A DNA stretch of 64,000 nt from Hydrogenophaga sp. (GTDB lineage: Bacteria > Pseudomonadota > Gammaproteobacteria > Burkholderiales > Burkholderiaceae_C), in the NCBI RefSeq assembly GCF_018780385.1, contig NZ_JADMJO010000048.1:124001-188000 (forward strand), written 5' to 3'. The notes under the pieces are model-generated. The model worked only from the letters and a program-made list of their open reading frames with translations. It searched no databases and had not been told where the DNA came from. Positions within the stretch are counted from its first letter, which is position 1; every line of letters begins with the position of its first letter. The translations under genes and the position numbers were made by a program. Of this stretch, positions 26,289 through 35,420 are shown one piece after another.

Positions 26289-26993
26289 ATGAACATTGAA
26301 AATTCCGTCGTCCTCGTCACGGGCGCCAACCGTGGTATCGGCCTGGCGTTCGCGCGCGAACTGCTCGCACGCGGTGCCCGCAAGGTCTACGCCGCCGCGC
26401 GCGATCCCGCTTCTGTGACCTTGCCGGGTGTCCATGCCTTGCGACTCGACGTCACCAAACCCGAGGAAATCGCAGCTGCAGCACAGATGGCAGCCGACGT
26501 GACTCTGGTGATCAACAACGCGGGCATTGCCCAGCCTGGCGGTTTCCTGGCGCAGGACAGCGACGCCGTGACCCGCCGCATTTTCGAGACCAATTTCTTT
26601 GGCGTGCTGAACGTGAGCAAGGCCTTCGCGCCCGTGCTCAAGGCCAATGGCGGTGGCGCACTGCTCAACGTTTTGTCTGTGGCGTCGTGGATCAATGGCG
26701 GCGAGCTGGCCGCCTATTCGGCGAGCAAGTCGGCGGCGTGGTCGTTGACCAATGCACTGCGTCACGAGCTGGCCGGGCAGAAGACCCAGGTGCTGGGCCT
26801 GCACATGGCGTATGTCGATACCGACCTCACGCGAGGCTTCGAGGTCCAGAAAAGCAGCGCCGAAGAGATCGTGCAGCGCGCGCTCGACGGGCTGGAGGCG
26901 GGCGCCGACGAGGTGCTGGCCGACGTGCTCACCCAGCAGGTCAGGCAAGGCCTGACAGCACCGCGCCCGGTCTACTTTCCCCAGGGCTCTTGA
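26289..26993 (+). CDS. Short-chain dehydrogenase/reductase
   Basis: A 234-residue classical SDR: NAD(P)-binding TGANRGIGLAFA near residue 13, NNAG at about 77, catalytic Ser in LLNVLSVASW and YSASKSA supplying Tyr and Lys. There is a shortened C-terminal end after VDTDLTRGF. The ATG at 26289 is preferred as GGAGCC precedes it. It likely reduces a carbonyl formed in the same detoxification or catabolic route as the neighbouring reductases. Substrate is unknown. Confidence 0.9.
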   Translation: MNIENSVVLVTGANRGIGLAFARELLARGARKVYAAARDPASVTLPGVHALRLDVTKPEEIAAAAQMAADVTLVINNAGIAQPGGFLAQDSDAVTRRIFETNFFGVLNVSKAFAPVLKANGGGALLNVLSVASWINGGELAAYSASKSAAWSLTNALRHELAGQKTQVLGLHMAYVDTDLTRGFEVQKSSAEEIVQRALDGLEAGADEVLADVLTQQVRQGLTAPRPVYFPQGS

Positions 26994-27031
26994 GCCCAGA
27001 CCACTCGACCCACTCCAACAGAAAGACAGTC

Positions 27032-28108
27032 ATGCTCTTCAACACACTCGCTGCACCCTCCTTGGAGCTCCGCAACCGGATCGTCATGGCGCCCATGACG
27101 CGAAGCCGGGCGGTGGAAGGAAACACGCCCAACGCCCTGATGGCCGAGTACTACGGCCAACGCGCAACGGCCGGTCTGATCATTTCCGAGGGCACCTCAC
27201 CGTCACCCAACGGCTTGGGCTACGCCCGCATTCCTGGCCTGTTCAACGAAGCGCATGTGCAGGGATGGAAGCTGGTGACGGACGCCGTGCACGCCAAAGG
27301 CGGCAAGATCTTCGTCCAGCTGATGCACACGGGGCGCGTGAGCCACGTGGCCAACTTGCCAGCCGGTGCGGAAGTGCTGGCGCCGATGGCCGAGGTGTGC
27401 CCCGGCGAGATGCACACCGACACCCAGGGCATGCAGCCACACAGCGCACCCCGCGCCATGACGGAAGACGACATCGCCCACGCCGTGGCGGAGTACGCCA
27501 GGTCGGCCCAACTGGCCATCGAAGCGGGATTCGACGGCGTCGAGCTGCACGCAGCGAACGGCTATCTGATCGAACAGTTCCTGAACGCCCATGTGAACCA
27601 ACGCACCGATGCGTATGGAGGCAGCATCAAGGGCCGCAACCGCTTCGCGCTGGAGGTGGTTCGCGCCACCGTCGCCGCCATCGGAGCAAATCGGGTGGGC
27701 ATCAGGGTGTCGCCCTGCGGCGTTTTCAACGGCACGGGGGCGTACCCCGACGTCGAGGCACAGTACCTGGCCTTCACCGAAGAACTGGCGCAGCTGGGCA
27801 TTCTGTATGTTCACCTGCTGGACCACTCGGCCCTGGGCGCGCCGCCCGTGCCCGCCGAGTTGAAGTTTCGCCTTCGCGTGGCGTTCCATGGCGTGTTCAT
27901 TCTGGCCGGTGGCTTCGACAGGGCCAGTGCGGAGAGTGCACTCAATGCGGGTCACGCGAATCTCATCGCCTTTGCCCGCCCCTTCATCGCCAACCCCGAT
28001 CTGGTGGAGCGCATGCAGAGCAAAGCGAGGTTGAACCCCGTGGACATGGCGACGTTCTACACGCCAGGTCCCAAGGGCTACACCGACTATCCCGCGCTCG
28101 GCGCCTGA
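27032..28108 (+). CDS. Old Yellow Enzyme-type alkene reductase
   Basis: A 358-residue FMN-dependent TIM-barrel ene-reductase. The substrate-binding pair is seen in VELHAANGYLIEQFLNAHVN and the FMN-binding C-terminal part in ILAGGFDRASAESALNAGHANLIAFARPFIANPDL (quoted in part). The N-terminal LRNRIVMAPMTRSRA is typical of the NemA/XenA group. It would reduce the C=C bond of enones, maleimides or nitro compounds with NAD(P)H. The frame is open upstream but the ATG at 27032 gives the family start MLFNTLAAPSLELRNR. Downstream hydrolase begins 13 bases later. Confidence 0.94.
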   Translation: MLFNTLAAPSLELRNRIVMAPMTRSRAVEGNTPNALMAEYYGQRATAGLIISEGTSPSPNGLGYARIPGLFNEAHVQGWKLVTDAVHAKGGKIFVQLMHTGRVSHVANLPAGAEVLAPMAEVCPGEMHTDTQGMQPHSAPRAMTEDDIAHAVAEYARSAQLAIEAGFDGVELHAANGYLIEQFLNAHVNQRTDAYGGSIKGRNRFALEVVRATVAAIGANRVGIRVSPCGVFNGTGAYPDVEAQYLAFTEELAQLGILYVHLLDHSALGAPPVPAELKFRLRVAFHGVFILAGGFDRASAESALNAGHANLIAFARPFIANPDLVERMQSKARLNPVDMATFYTPGPKGYTDYPALGA

Positions 28109-28121
28109 TGGGAGGCCAACG

Positions 28122-29090
28122 ATGAACCACCTGCTCAAAACGACGGTTCTGGGATTTGCCCTGTCAACGACCCTCCAGACGTCAACCTTGTTTGCGGCAG
28201 AGCCTGTCGCCTTTGGGGCGGCGCAACACCCGCTGTCGATGGGACAAAAGTCCGAGGTCACCTGGAAGAATGTCCCCACCCAAACCATCACGGCTGGCGG
28301 CGTGAACTTCGCGTACCGGGAACTGGGCAAGCACAACGGTGGAACGCCCGTGGTGTTTCTCGTCCATCTGGCCGCGGTCCTGGACAACTGGGACCCACGG
28401 ATCATGGACGGCATCGCGGCCAGGCACCACGTCATTGCCTTTGACAACCGCGGCATCGGGGCATCCAGTGGTTCGCCGTCGAATTCCATGGAACAGATGG
28501 CTGACGATGCCATCACCTTCATCCAGGCCATGGGCTTTCAGAAAGTGGACCTGTTGGGGTTTTCGTTGGGTGGGATGGTCGCCCAGGAGATCGCGCTGAA
28601 GGAGCCGCAACTCGTTCGCAAGATGGTGCTCGCGGGTACCGGCCCCGCGGGTGGCGAAGGCATCAGCACCGTGGCGGGGGTGACCGTTTACGACATGCTC
28701 CGGGGTTTCTTCACGGGCCAGGATGCAAAGCAGTTCCTGTTCTTCACGCGGACGCCCAGTGGCATCGAGGCCGGAAAGGACTTCCTGGAGCGCTTGAAGG
28801 AACGCACCGAAGACCGCGACAAGGACATCTCGGTGAGCGCATTCATTGCCCAACTGCAGGCGCTGCGCTTGTGGGGTCAGAAAGCACCGGCCGATCTTTC
28901 CGTGATCAGACAGCCTGTGCTGGTTGTCAACGGCGACGATGACCGCATGGTCCCAACGATCAACTCGCACGACCTGGCACGCCGGCTACCGAACAGCCAG
29001 CTGATCATCTATCCCGATGCCGGACACGGTGGTGCCTTCCAGTTCCATGCCGACTTCGTGCGCAGCACGCTCGAATTTCTGGCCCGCTAG
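28122..29090 (+). CDS. Exported alpha/beta hydrolase
   Basis: A 322-residue hydrolase with a signal peptide (cleavage near residue 26, TLFAAEP). The fold is shown by VVFLVHLAAVLDNW (the usual HG motif is HL here), DNRGIGAS, the nucleophile elbow GFSLGG with Ser, the Asp in VNGDDDRMV and the His in DAGHGGAF. It resembles chloroperoxidase- or esterase-type hydrolases. It ends the TetR-controlled operon, 13 bases after the OYE gene, so it may process the same substrate class before import; this is inference. Confidence 0.9.
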   Translation: MNHLLKTTVLGFALSTTLQTSTLFAAEPVAFGAAQHPLSMGQKSEVTWKNVPTQTITAGGVNFAYRELGKHNGGTPVVFLVHLAAVLDNWDPRIMDGIAARHHVIAFDNRGIGASSGSPSNSMEQMADDAITFIQAMGFQKVDLLGFSLGGMVAQEIALKEPQLVRKMVLAGTGPAGGEGISTVAGVTVYDMLRGFFTGQDAKQFLFFTRTPSGIEAGKDFLERLKERTEDRDKDISVSAFIAQLQALRLWGQKAPADLSVIRQPVLVVNGDDDRMVPTINSHDLARRLPNSQLIIYPDAGHGGAFQFHADFVRSTLEFLAR

Positions 29091-29091
29091 C

Positions 29092-29136
29092 AGCTGCCAA
29101 GAAGAGCATCCCCCTTCAGGATATCGAATGGCAGCT
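29092..29136. terminator. Inverted repeat between convergent operons
   Basis: AGCTGCCA (29092-29099) and TGGCAGCT (29129-29136) are perfect 8-base arms with a 29-base loop. The site lies between the end of the TetR-controlled operon and the end of the tetronate operon. No T-tract is seen, so a terminator role is only possible. Confidence 0.3.
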
Positions 29137-29174
29137 TGGTGACGCCGTGGCCCGCAGTCGGCCCTGAAAACACC

Positions 29175-29936
29175 TCAGACGCAGCGCGCGCCGTCCACTT
29201 CCAGGCAGACGCCCGAGATGAAGGCAGCCTCGCTGCTGGCGAGGTACAGCACCGCGTTGGCCACGTCCAGCGACGTGGAGAAACGGCCCAGCGGGATGGT
29301 GGAGCGGAACTTGTTCAAGCGCTCCTCGGTGAGCTCGCCGCCCGCGAACGACGGGCCGAGCGTGGTGAACGGGTTCATCACCGGGTTGATGCAGTTCACG
29401 CGGATGTTGTCCGGCCCCAGCTCGGCTGCGAGCGACTTGCTGGTGGTGATGACCGCACCCTTCGAGCCGTTGTACCAGGTCAACCCCGGACGTGGGCGCA
29501 CGCCAGCGGTGGACGCGATGTTGATGAAACTGCCCCCGCCGTTGCGCTTGAGCGCGGGCACGGCGTGCACGGTGGCCAGGTAGATGCTCTTGACGTTGAC
29601 CGCGTAGCAGCGGTCGAAATCGTCCTCGCTCACGTCCAGCGCGGGCTGGTTGCGGTGCGTCCAGCCGGCGTTGTTGACCATCACGTCGAGCTTGCCGTGG
29701 CGCTCGAGCGTGGCCTCCACCAGCGCTTTCACGTCGGCCGATTTCGTCACGTCGCCGGCCACGAACGATGCGCGCCCGCCCGCGGCCACGATGGCGGCGG
29801 TCACGCGTTCGCCGTTGGCCGTGTCGATGTCGTTCACGATGACCTGGGCGCCTTCTTCGGCCAGGCGCTGGGCAATGCCTTCACCGAAGCCGCTGCCGGC
29901 GCCGGTGACGATGATGGAGAGGTTGTGCACTCGCAT
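29175..29936 (-). CDS. Short-chain dehydrogenase at end of tetronate operon
   Basis: A 253-residue classical SDR: TGAGSGFGEGIA near residue 12, NNAG near 86, catalytic YNGSKGA, and the C-terminal FISGVCLEVDGARCV typical of 3-oxoacyl-ACP-reductase-like proteins. The ATG at 29936 is preceded by AAAGGA. It starts 20 bases after the aldehyde dehydrogenase gene and is the last of eleven minus-strand genes. It may oxidise a polyol or hydroxy acid that feeds the tetronate route; the sequence does not fix the substrate. Confidence 0.9.
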   Translation of the reverse strand: MRVHNLSIIVTGAGSGFGEGIAQRLAEEGAQVIVNDIDTANGERVTAAIVAAGGRASFVAGDVTKSADVKALVEATLERHGKLDVMVNNAGWTHRNQPALDVSEDDFDRCYAVNVKSIYLATVHAVPALKRNGGGSFINIASTAGVRPRPGLTWYNGSKGAVITTSKSLAAELGPDNIRVNCINPVMNPFTTLGPSFAGGELTEERLNKFRSTIPLGRFSTSLDVANAVLYLASSEAAFISGVCLEVDGARCV

Positions 29937-29956
29937 GGGTGGGTGTCCTTTGGGGT

Positions 29957-31390
29957 TCAGCCGTGGCGGATGGCCACGGTCTTGAGGGTGGTGAATCCGT
30001 ACAGGGCCTCGAAGCCTTTTTCGCGCCCGTGGCCCGACGACTTGACGCCGCCAAACGGCAGCTCCACGCCGCCGCCCGCGCCATAGTTGTTGACGAACAC
30101 CTGGCCGGCGCGCACGCGTCTGGCCATGCGGAACTGGCGCCCGCCGTCGCGCGTCCACACCCCGGCCACCAGGCCGAAGGGCGTGGCGTTGGCGATCTGC
30201 ACGGCGTGGTCTTCGTCGTCGAACACCATGGACGACAGCACCGGGCCAAACACTTCTTCCTGCGCCAGCCGGTGGTCCACCGGCACATCACGCAGCAGAG
30301 TGGGCGCGGCGTAGAAGCCGGTGGCGGCGGCCTCGTCCACCACGCGACCCTGCGCCACGGTGGCGATGCCGTCGGCCCGCGCCTGTTCCAGGAAGCCGCG
30401 CACGCGCTCCTGCTGGCTCTGGCGGATCAGCGGACCCAGGTCCAGGTTCATGGCCGGTGGGCCGGCGCGCAGCGCCGTGAAGCGCTGGCCCAGGCGTTCC
30501 AGCAGAGACTCATAAAGCGAGCGCTCGACCAACAGGCGCGAACCGGCGCTGCAGGTCTGGCCGCTGTTCTGCACGATGGCATTGACGATGAAGGGCAGGG
30601 CGGCGTCGATGTCGGCGTCGGCAAAAACGATCTGCGGTCCCTTGCCGCCCAGCTCCAGCGTGACCGGGCAGTGGCGTTCGGCCGCGGCCTGCTGGATCAG
30701 CGTGCCCACGCGCGGGCTGCCAGTGAAGCTGATGTGGTCGATGCCCGGGTGGCGCGCCAGCGCGTCGCCCACCTCGTGGCCGTAGCCGGTGACGATGTTG
30801 ATGCAACCCGCCGGAAAGCCGGCCTCCACCGCAAGCTCGGCCACGCGCAGCAGCGACAGGCAGGCGTCTTCGGACGGTTTGACCACGCACACGTTGCCGG
30901 CCGCCAGCGCGCCGCCCACGCAGCGGCCGAAGATCTGCATCGGGTAGTTCCAGGGCACGACGTGGCCGGTCACGCCGTGCGGCTCGCGCCAGGTGAGCAC
31001 GCTGTAGCCGTCGAGGTAGGGAATGGTGTCGCCATGCAGCTTGTCGCCCGCGCCGGCATAGAACTCGAAGTAGCGCACCAGGGCCAGCGCGTCGGCCTTG
31101 GCCTGCGCCACCGGCTTGCCGCAGTCGCGCTGTTCGATGGCCGCGAGCTCGTCGGCGTGTTCGGCCACTTTCTGGCTCAGCTTCATGAGCAGGCGCCCGC
31201 GCTCGGCGGCGGTGGTGCGCGCCCAGGTGCGCTCGAAACATTCACGCGCGGCGCGCACGGCGGCGTCGATGTCGGCGGCATTGCTGCGCTCGATGGTGGC
31301 GTAGGGCTGGCCGTCGGCCGGGTCGATGACCGGCAGCGTCTGGCCCGAGGCCGAGCGCACGGCGGTGTTGGCGATGTGGTTCAGGGCCAT
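29957..31390 (-). CDS. NAD(P)-dependent aldehyde dehydrogenase
   Basis: A 477-residue ALDH-superfamily enzyme. The general base Glu lies in TLELGGKGPQIVF and the nucleophile Cys in NSGQTCSAGSRLLV; the NAD-binding FTGSPRVGT and the C-terminal PFGGVKSSGHGREKG are present. It oxidises an aldehyde to its acid. It starts 24 bases after the TRAP permease gene and is followed by the SDR after 20 bases, so it belongs to the tetronate operon and may supply tetronate from a C4 aldehyde. Substrate is inferred only from context. Confidence 0.94.
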   Translation of the reverse strand: MALNHIANTAVRSASGQTLPVIDPADGQPYATIERSNAADIDAAVRAARECFERTWARTTAAERGRLLMKLSQKVAEHADELAAIEQRDCGKPVAQAKADALALVRYFEFYAGAGDKLHGDTIPYLDGYSVLTWREPHGVTGHVVPWNYPMQIFGRCVGGALAAGNVCVVKPSEDACLSLLRVAELAVEAGFPAGCINIVTGYGHEVGDALARHPGIDHISFTGSPRVGTLIQQAAAERHCPVTLELGGKGPQIVFADADIDAALPFIVNAIVQNSGQTCSAGSRLLVERSLYESLLERLGQRFTALRAGPPAMNLDLGPLIRQSQQERVRGFLEQARADGIATVAQGRVVDEAAATGFYAAPTLLRDVPVDHRLAQEEVFGPVLSSMVFDDEDHAVQIANATPFGLVAGVWTRDGGRQFRMARRVRAGQVFVNNYGAGGGVELPFGGVKSSGHGREKGFEALYGFTTLKTVAIRHG

Positions 31391-31414
31391 GGTCGGTGTG
31401 GAGGTGGAATGGGG

Positions 31415-32707
31415 CTACTTGAAGCCCAGGGCATGGGGCAGCCAGGTGCTGATGACGGGCACGAAGGTGAGCAGCATCAGGATCACCGCGTGTGCGAGCA
31501 GGAAGGGTTTGAGCTCCGTCACCAGTGCCCCCAGCGGAACCCGGGAGACGTTGGAGGTGACGAACAGCAGCCCACCCACGGGCGGCGTGATCATGCCCAG
31601 GGTGAGGTTGTAGATGACCACCATGGCGAAGTGCACCGGATCAATGCCGAGCTTGGCAGCCACGGGCGCCAGGATCGGCACGAGCACCATGACCCCGGGC
31701 AGCGGCTCGATGAAGATGCCGAACAGCAGCAGGAAGACGTTCACGATGATCAGGAACGTCCAGGGCGAGAAGTCCTGGGCAGACATCCACCCGGCCAGCA
31801 GGGAGGGCAGGCCTTCGATGGTGAGCAGCCAGGCGAACGAGGCGGACATGCCGATGATGATGAGCACCGAGGCGGTGAGCAGGGCCGAGCGCGCCAAGAT
31901 GTCGGGCAAGGCCTTCCACTCGAGCGTTCGATAGATGAACTTGCCGCACACCAGGGCATAGAACACCGCCACCACGGACGCTTCGGTCGGGGTGAACCAG
32001 CCCGCGCGCATGCCGCCCAGAATCAGCACCGGCAACAGCAGCGCGGGCAGGGCGCGGATGCTGGTTTCGACGATTTCCCTCCAGCCCGGATGCTCGCCAT
32101 CACCGCGGTAGTTGCGCCGGGTCGAGATGCGCCAGTTGACGATGCACATGCCCACCGCCACCAGCAGCCCTGGCAGCAGGCCCGCCACGAAGAGTGTGCC
32201 GACCGACACGCTCTCGTCCTGCAGGGCGTAGATGATCATGATGATCGAGGGCGGGATGATCGGACCGACGATGGCGGTGGCCGCCGTCAGTGCGGCCGCG
32301 TAGGACTTGTCGTACCCGGCCTTGTCCATCATCCGGATCATCATGGAGCCCGGCCCTGCCGCATCCGCCAGAGCCGAGCCGGAGATGCCCGAGAAGAACG
32401 TCAGACCGACCACGTTGGTGTATCCCAGGCCGCCCCGTTTGTGACCGACGAACTGGCTGGCAAAGCGCAGCAACACCTCGGTCAGCGACCCGCCACTCAT
32501 GAGCTCGGCGGCGAGGATGAAGAAGGGCACCGCCATCAGCGGGAAGCTGTCGATGCCGGTGAAGGTCTCCTTGAGCAACACCATCAGCGGGAAGCTCGAT
32601 CCCAGCGTGAGTGCGGCCAGGGTGGAGAAGCCCAGTGCGAAGGCAACGGGCACGCCCATCGCCAGGAACAGGCAGGCGCTCAGGATCAGGATCAGGCTGG
32701 CGCTCAT
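31415..32707 (-). CDS. dctM: TRAP transporter large permease subunit (DctM-like)
   Basis: A 430-residue membrane protein with about 12 helices, matching the TRAP large subunit: GVPVAFALGFSTLAAL at the start, GSALADAAGPGSMMIRMM and ATAIVGPIIPPSI in the conserved middle, and GMITPPVGGLLFVTSNV near the end. It is the sodium-driven channel part. Its start overlaps the stop of the small subunit gene by four bases. The ATG at 32707 is chosen on this overlap and on the family start; the frame stays open upstream. Confidence 0.94.
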   Translation of the reverse strand: MSASLILILSACLFLAMGVPVAFALGFSTLAALTLGSSFPLMVLLKETFTGIDSFPLMAVPFFILAAELMSGGSLTEVLLRFASQFVGHKRGGLGYTNVVGLTFFSGISGSALADAAGPGSMMIRMMDKAGYDKSYAAALTAATAIVGPIIPPSIIMIIYALQDESVSVGTLFVAGLLPGLLVAVGMCIVNWRISTRRNYRGDGEHPGWREIVETSIRALPALLLPVLILGGMRAGWFTPTEASVVAVFYALVCGKFIYRTLEWKALPDILARSALLTASVLIIIGMSASFAWLLTIEGLPSLLAGWMSAQDFSPWTFLIIVNVFLLLFGIFIEPLPGVMVLVPILAPVAAKLGIDPVHFAMVVIYNLTLGMITPPVGGLLFVTSNVSRVPLGALVTELKPFLLAHAVILMLLTFVPVISTWLPHALGFK

Positions 32708-33216
32708 AGGGATGCACTTGCGTTGGCGTCGAAGTGCGCGTCTTCTGCAAAACGGCGCTCCAGGACATAGCTGCGAGCGATGAGCAGCCAGTGAATGATC
32801 AACAACACGCCGCCGATCGGCATGGCGGCGTAGATGTAGGCGAACGAGATCTGTGTGGCGGCGGTGGTCTGGTATTGCGCGCGCTCCAGGTAGAGCAGGC
32901 CATACCAGATCATGAAGCCGAAGAAGCCCAGCATCAGCAGCCAGATGATGGCCCGCAGCGCCATCGCGGCCTGGCGCGGCAGCGCGTCCTGCAGGTTGTC
33001 CACGGCGATGTGTCCGCCATAACGAAGCACCGGACCGGCACCCAGGAAGGTGAGCCAGATCATCATGTGGCGCGCGACCTCTTCGGCCCACTCGATGGAC
33101 TCGTTGGTGAGGTAGCGCAGCGCCACATTGGCGAAGATGATCACGGACATCGATCCCAGCAGCAGGATCAGTGCCCAGCGGTTCGCGCCCAGGAAATACC
33201 GTTCAAAGGTGTTCAT
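32704..33216 (-). CDS. dctQ: TRAP transporter small permease subunit (DctQ-like)
   Basis: A 170-residue protein with four membrane helices, the normal size for DctQ. The region NVALRYLTNESIEWAEEVAR and FLGAGPVLRYGGHIAVD are typical. GGAG precedes the ATG at 33216. It pairs with the large subunit downstream and the receptor upstream to import a small organic acid, here most likely erythronate or threonate given the catabolic genes in the operon. Confidence 0.93.
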   Translation of the reverse strand: MNTFERYFLGANRWALILLLGSMSVIIFANVALRYLTNESIEWAEEVARHMMIWLTFLGAGPVLRYGGHIAVDNLQDALPRQAAMALRAIIWLLMLGFFGFMIWYGLLYLERAQYQTTAATQISFAYIYAAMPIGGVLLIIHWLLIARSYVLERRFAEDAHFDANASASL

Positions 33217-33270
33217 GCAAGACTCCAACCGGTGGCCGGCCCCTGCCGGGCCAACGGTCTGTGCGTTGTT

Positions 33271-34242
33271 TTATTTGATGGCCTGGATCGCGGCGATCTT
33301 GTCGGCGCCGAATTCCTTGGCGAAGTTGGCGTAGGCCGGTGCCACGGCCTTGCGGAAGGCATCGCTGTTGACCTGCTTGACCACCGACATGCCTTCTTTT
33401 TCCAGTTGCGCAATGCCGCTGTTCTCGTCGTCGTTGACCTTCTTGCGCTGTGCGGTGGCGCCCTTTTTGGCGGCTTCGGTGAACACGGCTTTGTCGGCGG
33501 CCGACAGCTTGTTCCACACCGCGGGGGAGAGGATCAGCGCGGCTGGCGAATACACGTGACCGGTGAGCGACAGGTGCTTCTGCACCTGCGAGAACTTGGA
33601 CGCCAGGATCACGGGGATCGGATTCTCCTGGCCATCGACCGTGCCTTGCTGCAGGGCGCCGAACAGCTCCGGGAAGGCCATGGGCGTGGGCAGGATGCCG
33701 AAGGTCTTGTAGCCGTCCATGTGCACCTTGTTCTCCATGGTGCGCATCTTCAGACCTTTGGCGTCGTCGGGCGTGTTGATGGCGCGCTTGCTGTTGGTCA
33801 TGTGGCGGAAGCCGTTCTCGGTCCAGGCCAGGTTGATCAGGCCCTTGGCTTCCATCTTCTTCTGCAGGTCCTGGCCGATGGGGCCGTCCATCACCTTGCG
33901 CGCGTGGTCGTAGTCGCGGAACAGGAAGGGGATGTCGACGATCTTGACCTCGGGCACGAAGTTGCCCAGCGGGCCCGTGGAGGTGTTGACGATGTCCTGC
34001 GTGCCCAGTTGCACGGCTTCGATCTGCTCGCGTTCACCGCCCAGCGCGGACGCGGGGAACTGCTGGCATTTGTAGCGGCCTTGCGTGCCCTTTTCCATCT
34101 CCTCGCAGAACACGGTGGAGCCCACGCCGTAGTGCGAGGTGGCCGAGGTGGCGTATCCGATCTTCAACACGGTCTGGGCCTGCACGGCGCCAGAGGCAGC
34201 GAGGATGGCGGCGAGAGCGATGGGTTTGATGAGTTGTTTCAT
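33271..34242 (-). CDS. dctP: TRAP transporter substrate-binding protein (DctP-like)
   Basis: A 323-residue periplasmic receptor with a signal peptide (cleaved near AVQAQ, residue 23). The DctP signature is present: KGLKMRTMENKVHMDGYKTFG includes the Arg that holds the ligand carboxylate, followed by GALQQGTVDGQENP. In the operon it lies between denD and the permease genes, with about 55 bases on each side. The ligand is inferred to be a C4 sugar acid. Confidence 0.94.
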   Translation of the reverse strand: MKQLIKPIALAAILAASGAVQAQTVLKIGYATSATSHYGVGSTVFCEEMEKGTQGRYKCQQFPASALGGEREQIEAVQLGTQDIVNTSTGPLGNFVPEVKIVDIPFLFRDYDHARKVMDGPIGQDLQKKMEAKGLINLAWTENGFRHMTNSKRAINTPDDAKGLKMRTMENKVHMDGYKTFGILPTPMAFPELFGALQQGTVDGQENPIPVILASKFSQVQKHLSLTGHVYSPAALILSPAVWNKLSAADKAVFTEAAKKGATAQRKKVNDDENSGIAQLEKEGMSVVKQVNSDAFRKAVAPAYANFAKEFGADKIAAIQAIK

Positions 34243-34301
34243 GGACGGTGTCTCCGTTGTGGTTGGGGAAGGGAACAGGGGAACGCAAACAAAAAAATCG
34301 A

Positions 34302-35420
34302 TCAGGCCAGCGGCGGCAGGCCCAGCCGCGCGCGCGCCTCGGGGTGGCTCACGGCGTGCGCGTGGTCCTGCACGTACTGCTGGAGCACGGCCGTGAAGCT
34401 GGCGTCGGCCACCAGACCCAGGCGCGGCGCGCGTGCGCTCTCGAAGCGCGATGGCCAGGCCGAGACAATGCCGGCCACGGCCGCATCGGGTGTGTGCGTG
34501 ATCAGGCCCATCACCTCCGGCCCGGCCAGAGATTCGAGCGCGCTCAGCATCTCGCGCACGCTCACGGTGAGTGCCGGCAGGTTGATGGCCGTGCGCCCAC
34601 CAAACGCTTCGCGGCTGGCTTCGGCCACCGCCACGATGCCGGCCACCGTGTTGGCCGGTGAGGACAGCGCCACGCGCGTGTCCAGATCCACCGGGCAGGC
34701 ACTGGCCTGGCCCGCGAGCGGTTCGCGGAACAGGCCGGAGAGAAAACCCGAGGCCGCGCCGTTGGGCCGACCCGGGCGCACCGACACGGTCATGAGGCGC
34801 GCCGCGCGGCCGTCGATGAATCCCTTGCGGGTGTAGTCGGCCACCAGTTGTTCACACACGAACTTGTGGATGCCGTAGCTGGACTGCGGCGTGGGCAGGG
34901 TGTCGTCGCGCACCACGGCGGGCAGGGGCACGGCGGCGTCGCTGCCGAACACCGCGACCGAGCTGGAGAAGAAGAACAACGGCGGTTCAAAAGCCCCCAC
35001 GCTCCCCGCTGCGCGAGGTTCGCTGCCCCCCAAGGGGGCGTGCGCCGCCTTGGGGCGGCCCGGCGGCGACGCATGGGCGGCGAGGGTTTGCGCGCGGCAG
35101 GCGTCGAGCAGGCTGCGTGTGGTGTCCAGGTTGGCGTGCAGGCCCAGGTCGAAGTTGGCTTCGCATTCGCCCGACACGGCCGAGGCCAGGTGGAACACCG
35201 CGTCCCAGCGCTCGGCCATCAGGGTGGGGATGTTCGCCAGCAGGTCGCCCGCGTGGTGCCGCACGCGCGGGTCGGCCAGCAGGGTTGCATCGCGGGGGGC
35301 CACCAGGTCGGCCAACATCAGTTGCGTGATGGCCTGACCGCGCAGCGTGCCGGCTTGCAGCAGGGTGTGGGCCAGTCGCGTGCCGAGGAAACCGGCGCCG
35401 CCGGTGATGAGGATCTTCAT
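34302..35420 (-). CDS. denD: D-erythronate dehydrogenase, with in-frame repeat insertion
   Basis: A 372-residue extended SDR (NAD-dependent epimerase family). The NAD site is [12 protein letters not shown] at residue 7, and the catalytic Tyr/Lys lie in [11 protein letters not shown]. DenD oxidises D-erythronate to 2-oxo-tetronate; the assignment rests on fold plus the complete otn/ltn neighbourhood. Family members are about 320-330 residues. Here about 35 extra residues, rich in Ala, Pro and Gly, sit between LLDACRAQ and [14 protein letters not shown] (residues 112-146), encoded by a hairpin repeat. The frame is kept. The insertion is in a loop before the beta-strand carrying the catalytic Ser, so activity may survive but needs testing. 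Confidence 0.88.
   Translation of the reverse strand: MKILITGGAGFLGTRLAHTLLQAGTLRGQAITQLMLADLVAPRDATLLADPRVRHHAGDLLANIPTLMAERWDAVFHLASAVSGECEANFDLGLHANLDTTRSLLDACRAQTLAAHASPPGRPKAAHAPLGGSEPRAAGSVGAFEPPLFFFSSSVAVFGSDAAVPLPAVVRDDTLPTPQSSYGIHKFVCEQLVADYTRKGFIDGRAARLMTVSVRPGRPNGAASGFLSGLFREPLAGQASACPVDLDTRVALSSPANTVAGIVAVAEASREAFGGRTAINLPALTVSVREMLSALESLAGPEVMGLITHTPDAAVAGIVSAWPSRFESARAPRLGLVADASFTAVLQQYVQDHAHAVSHPEARARLGLPPLA
34983..35087. repeat. Comamonad-type hairpin repeat inserted within denD
   Basis: The segment contains CCCCAAGG (35028-35035) and CCTTGGGG (35048-35055), perfect inverted arms with a 12-base loop, flanked by GCTCCCCGCTGCGCGAGG and GGCGGCCCGGCGGCG. I recognise this string as a common intergenic repeat of Comamonadaceae genomes. 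Here it lies inside a gene and adds about 35 codons. No other copy was noticed in the window. Confidence 0.75.

Noticed and set aside
29939..32770. A 943-codon open frame on the plus strand opposite the aldehyde dehydrogenase and TRAP genes
   Set aside because: It is rich in His, Arg, Gly and Gln with no domain, as expected for the antisense of GC-rich genes; the minus-strand genes are unmistakable.
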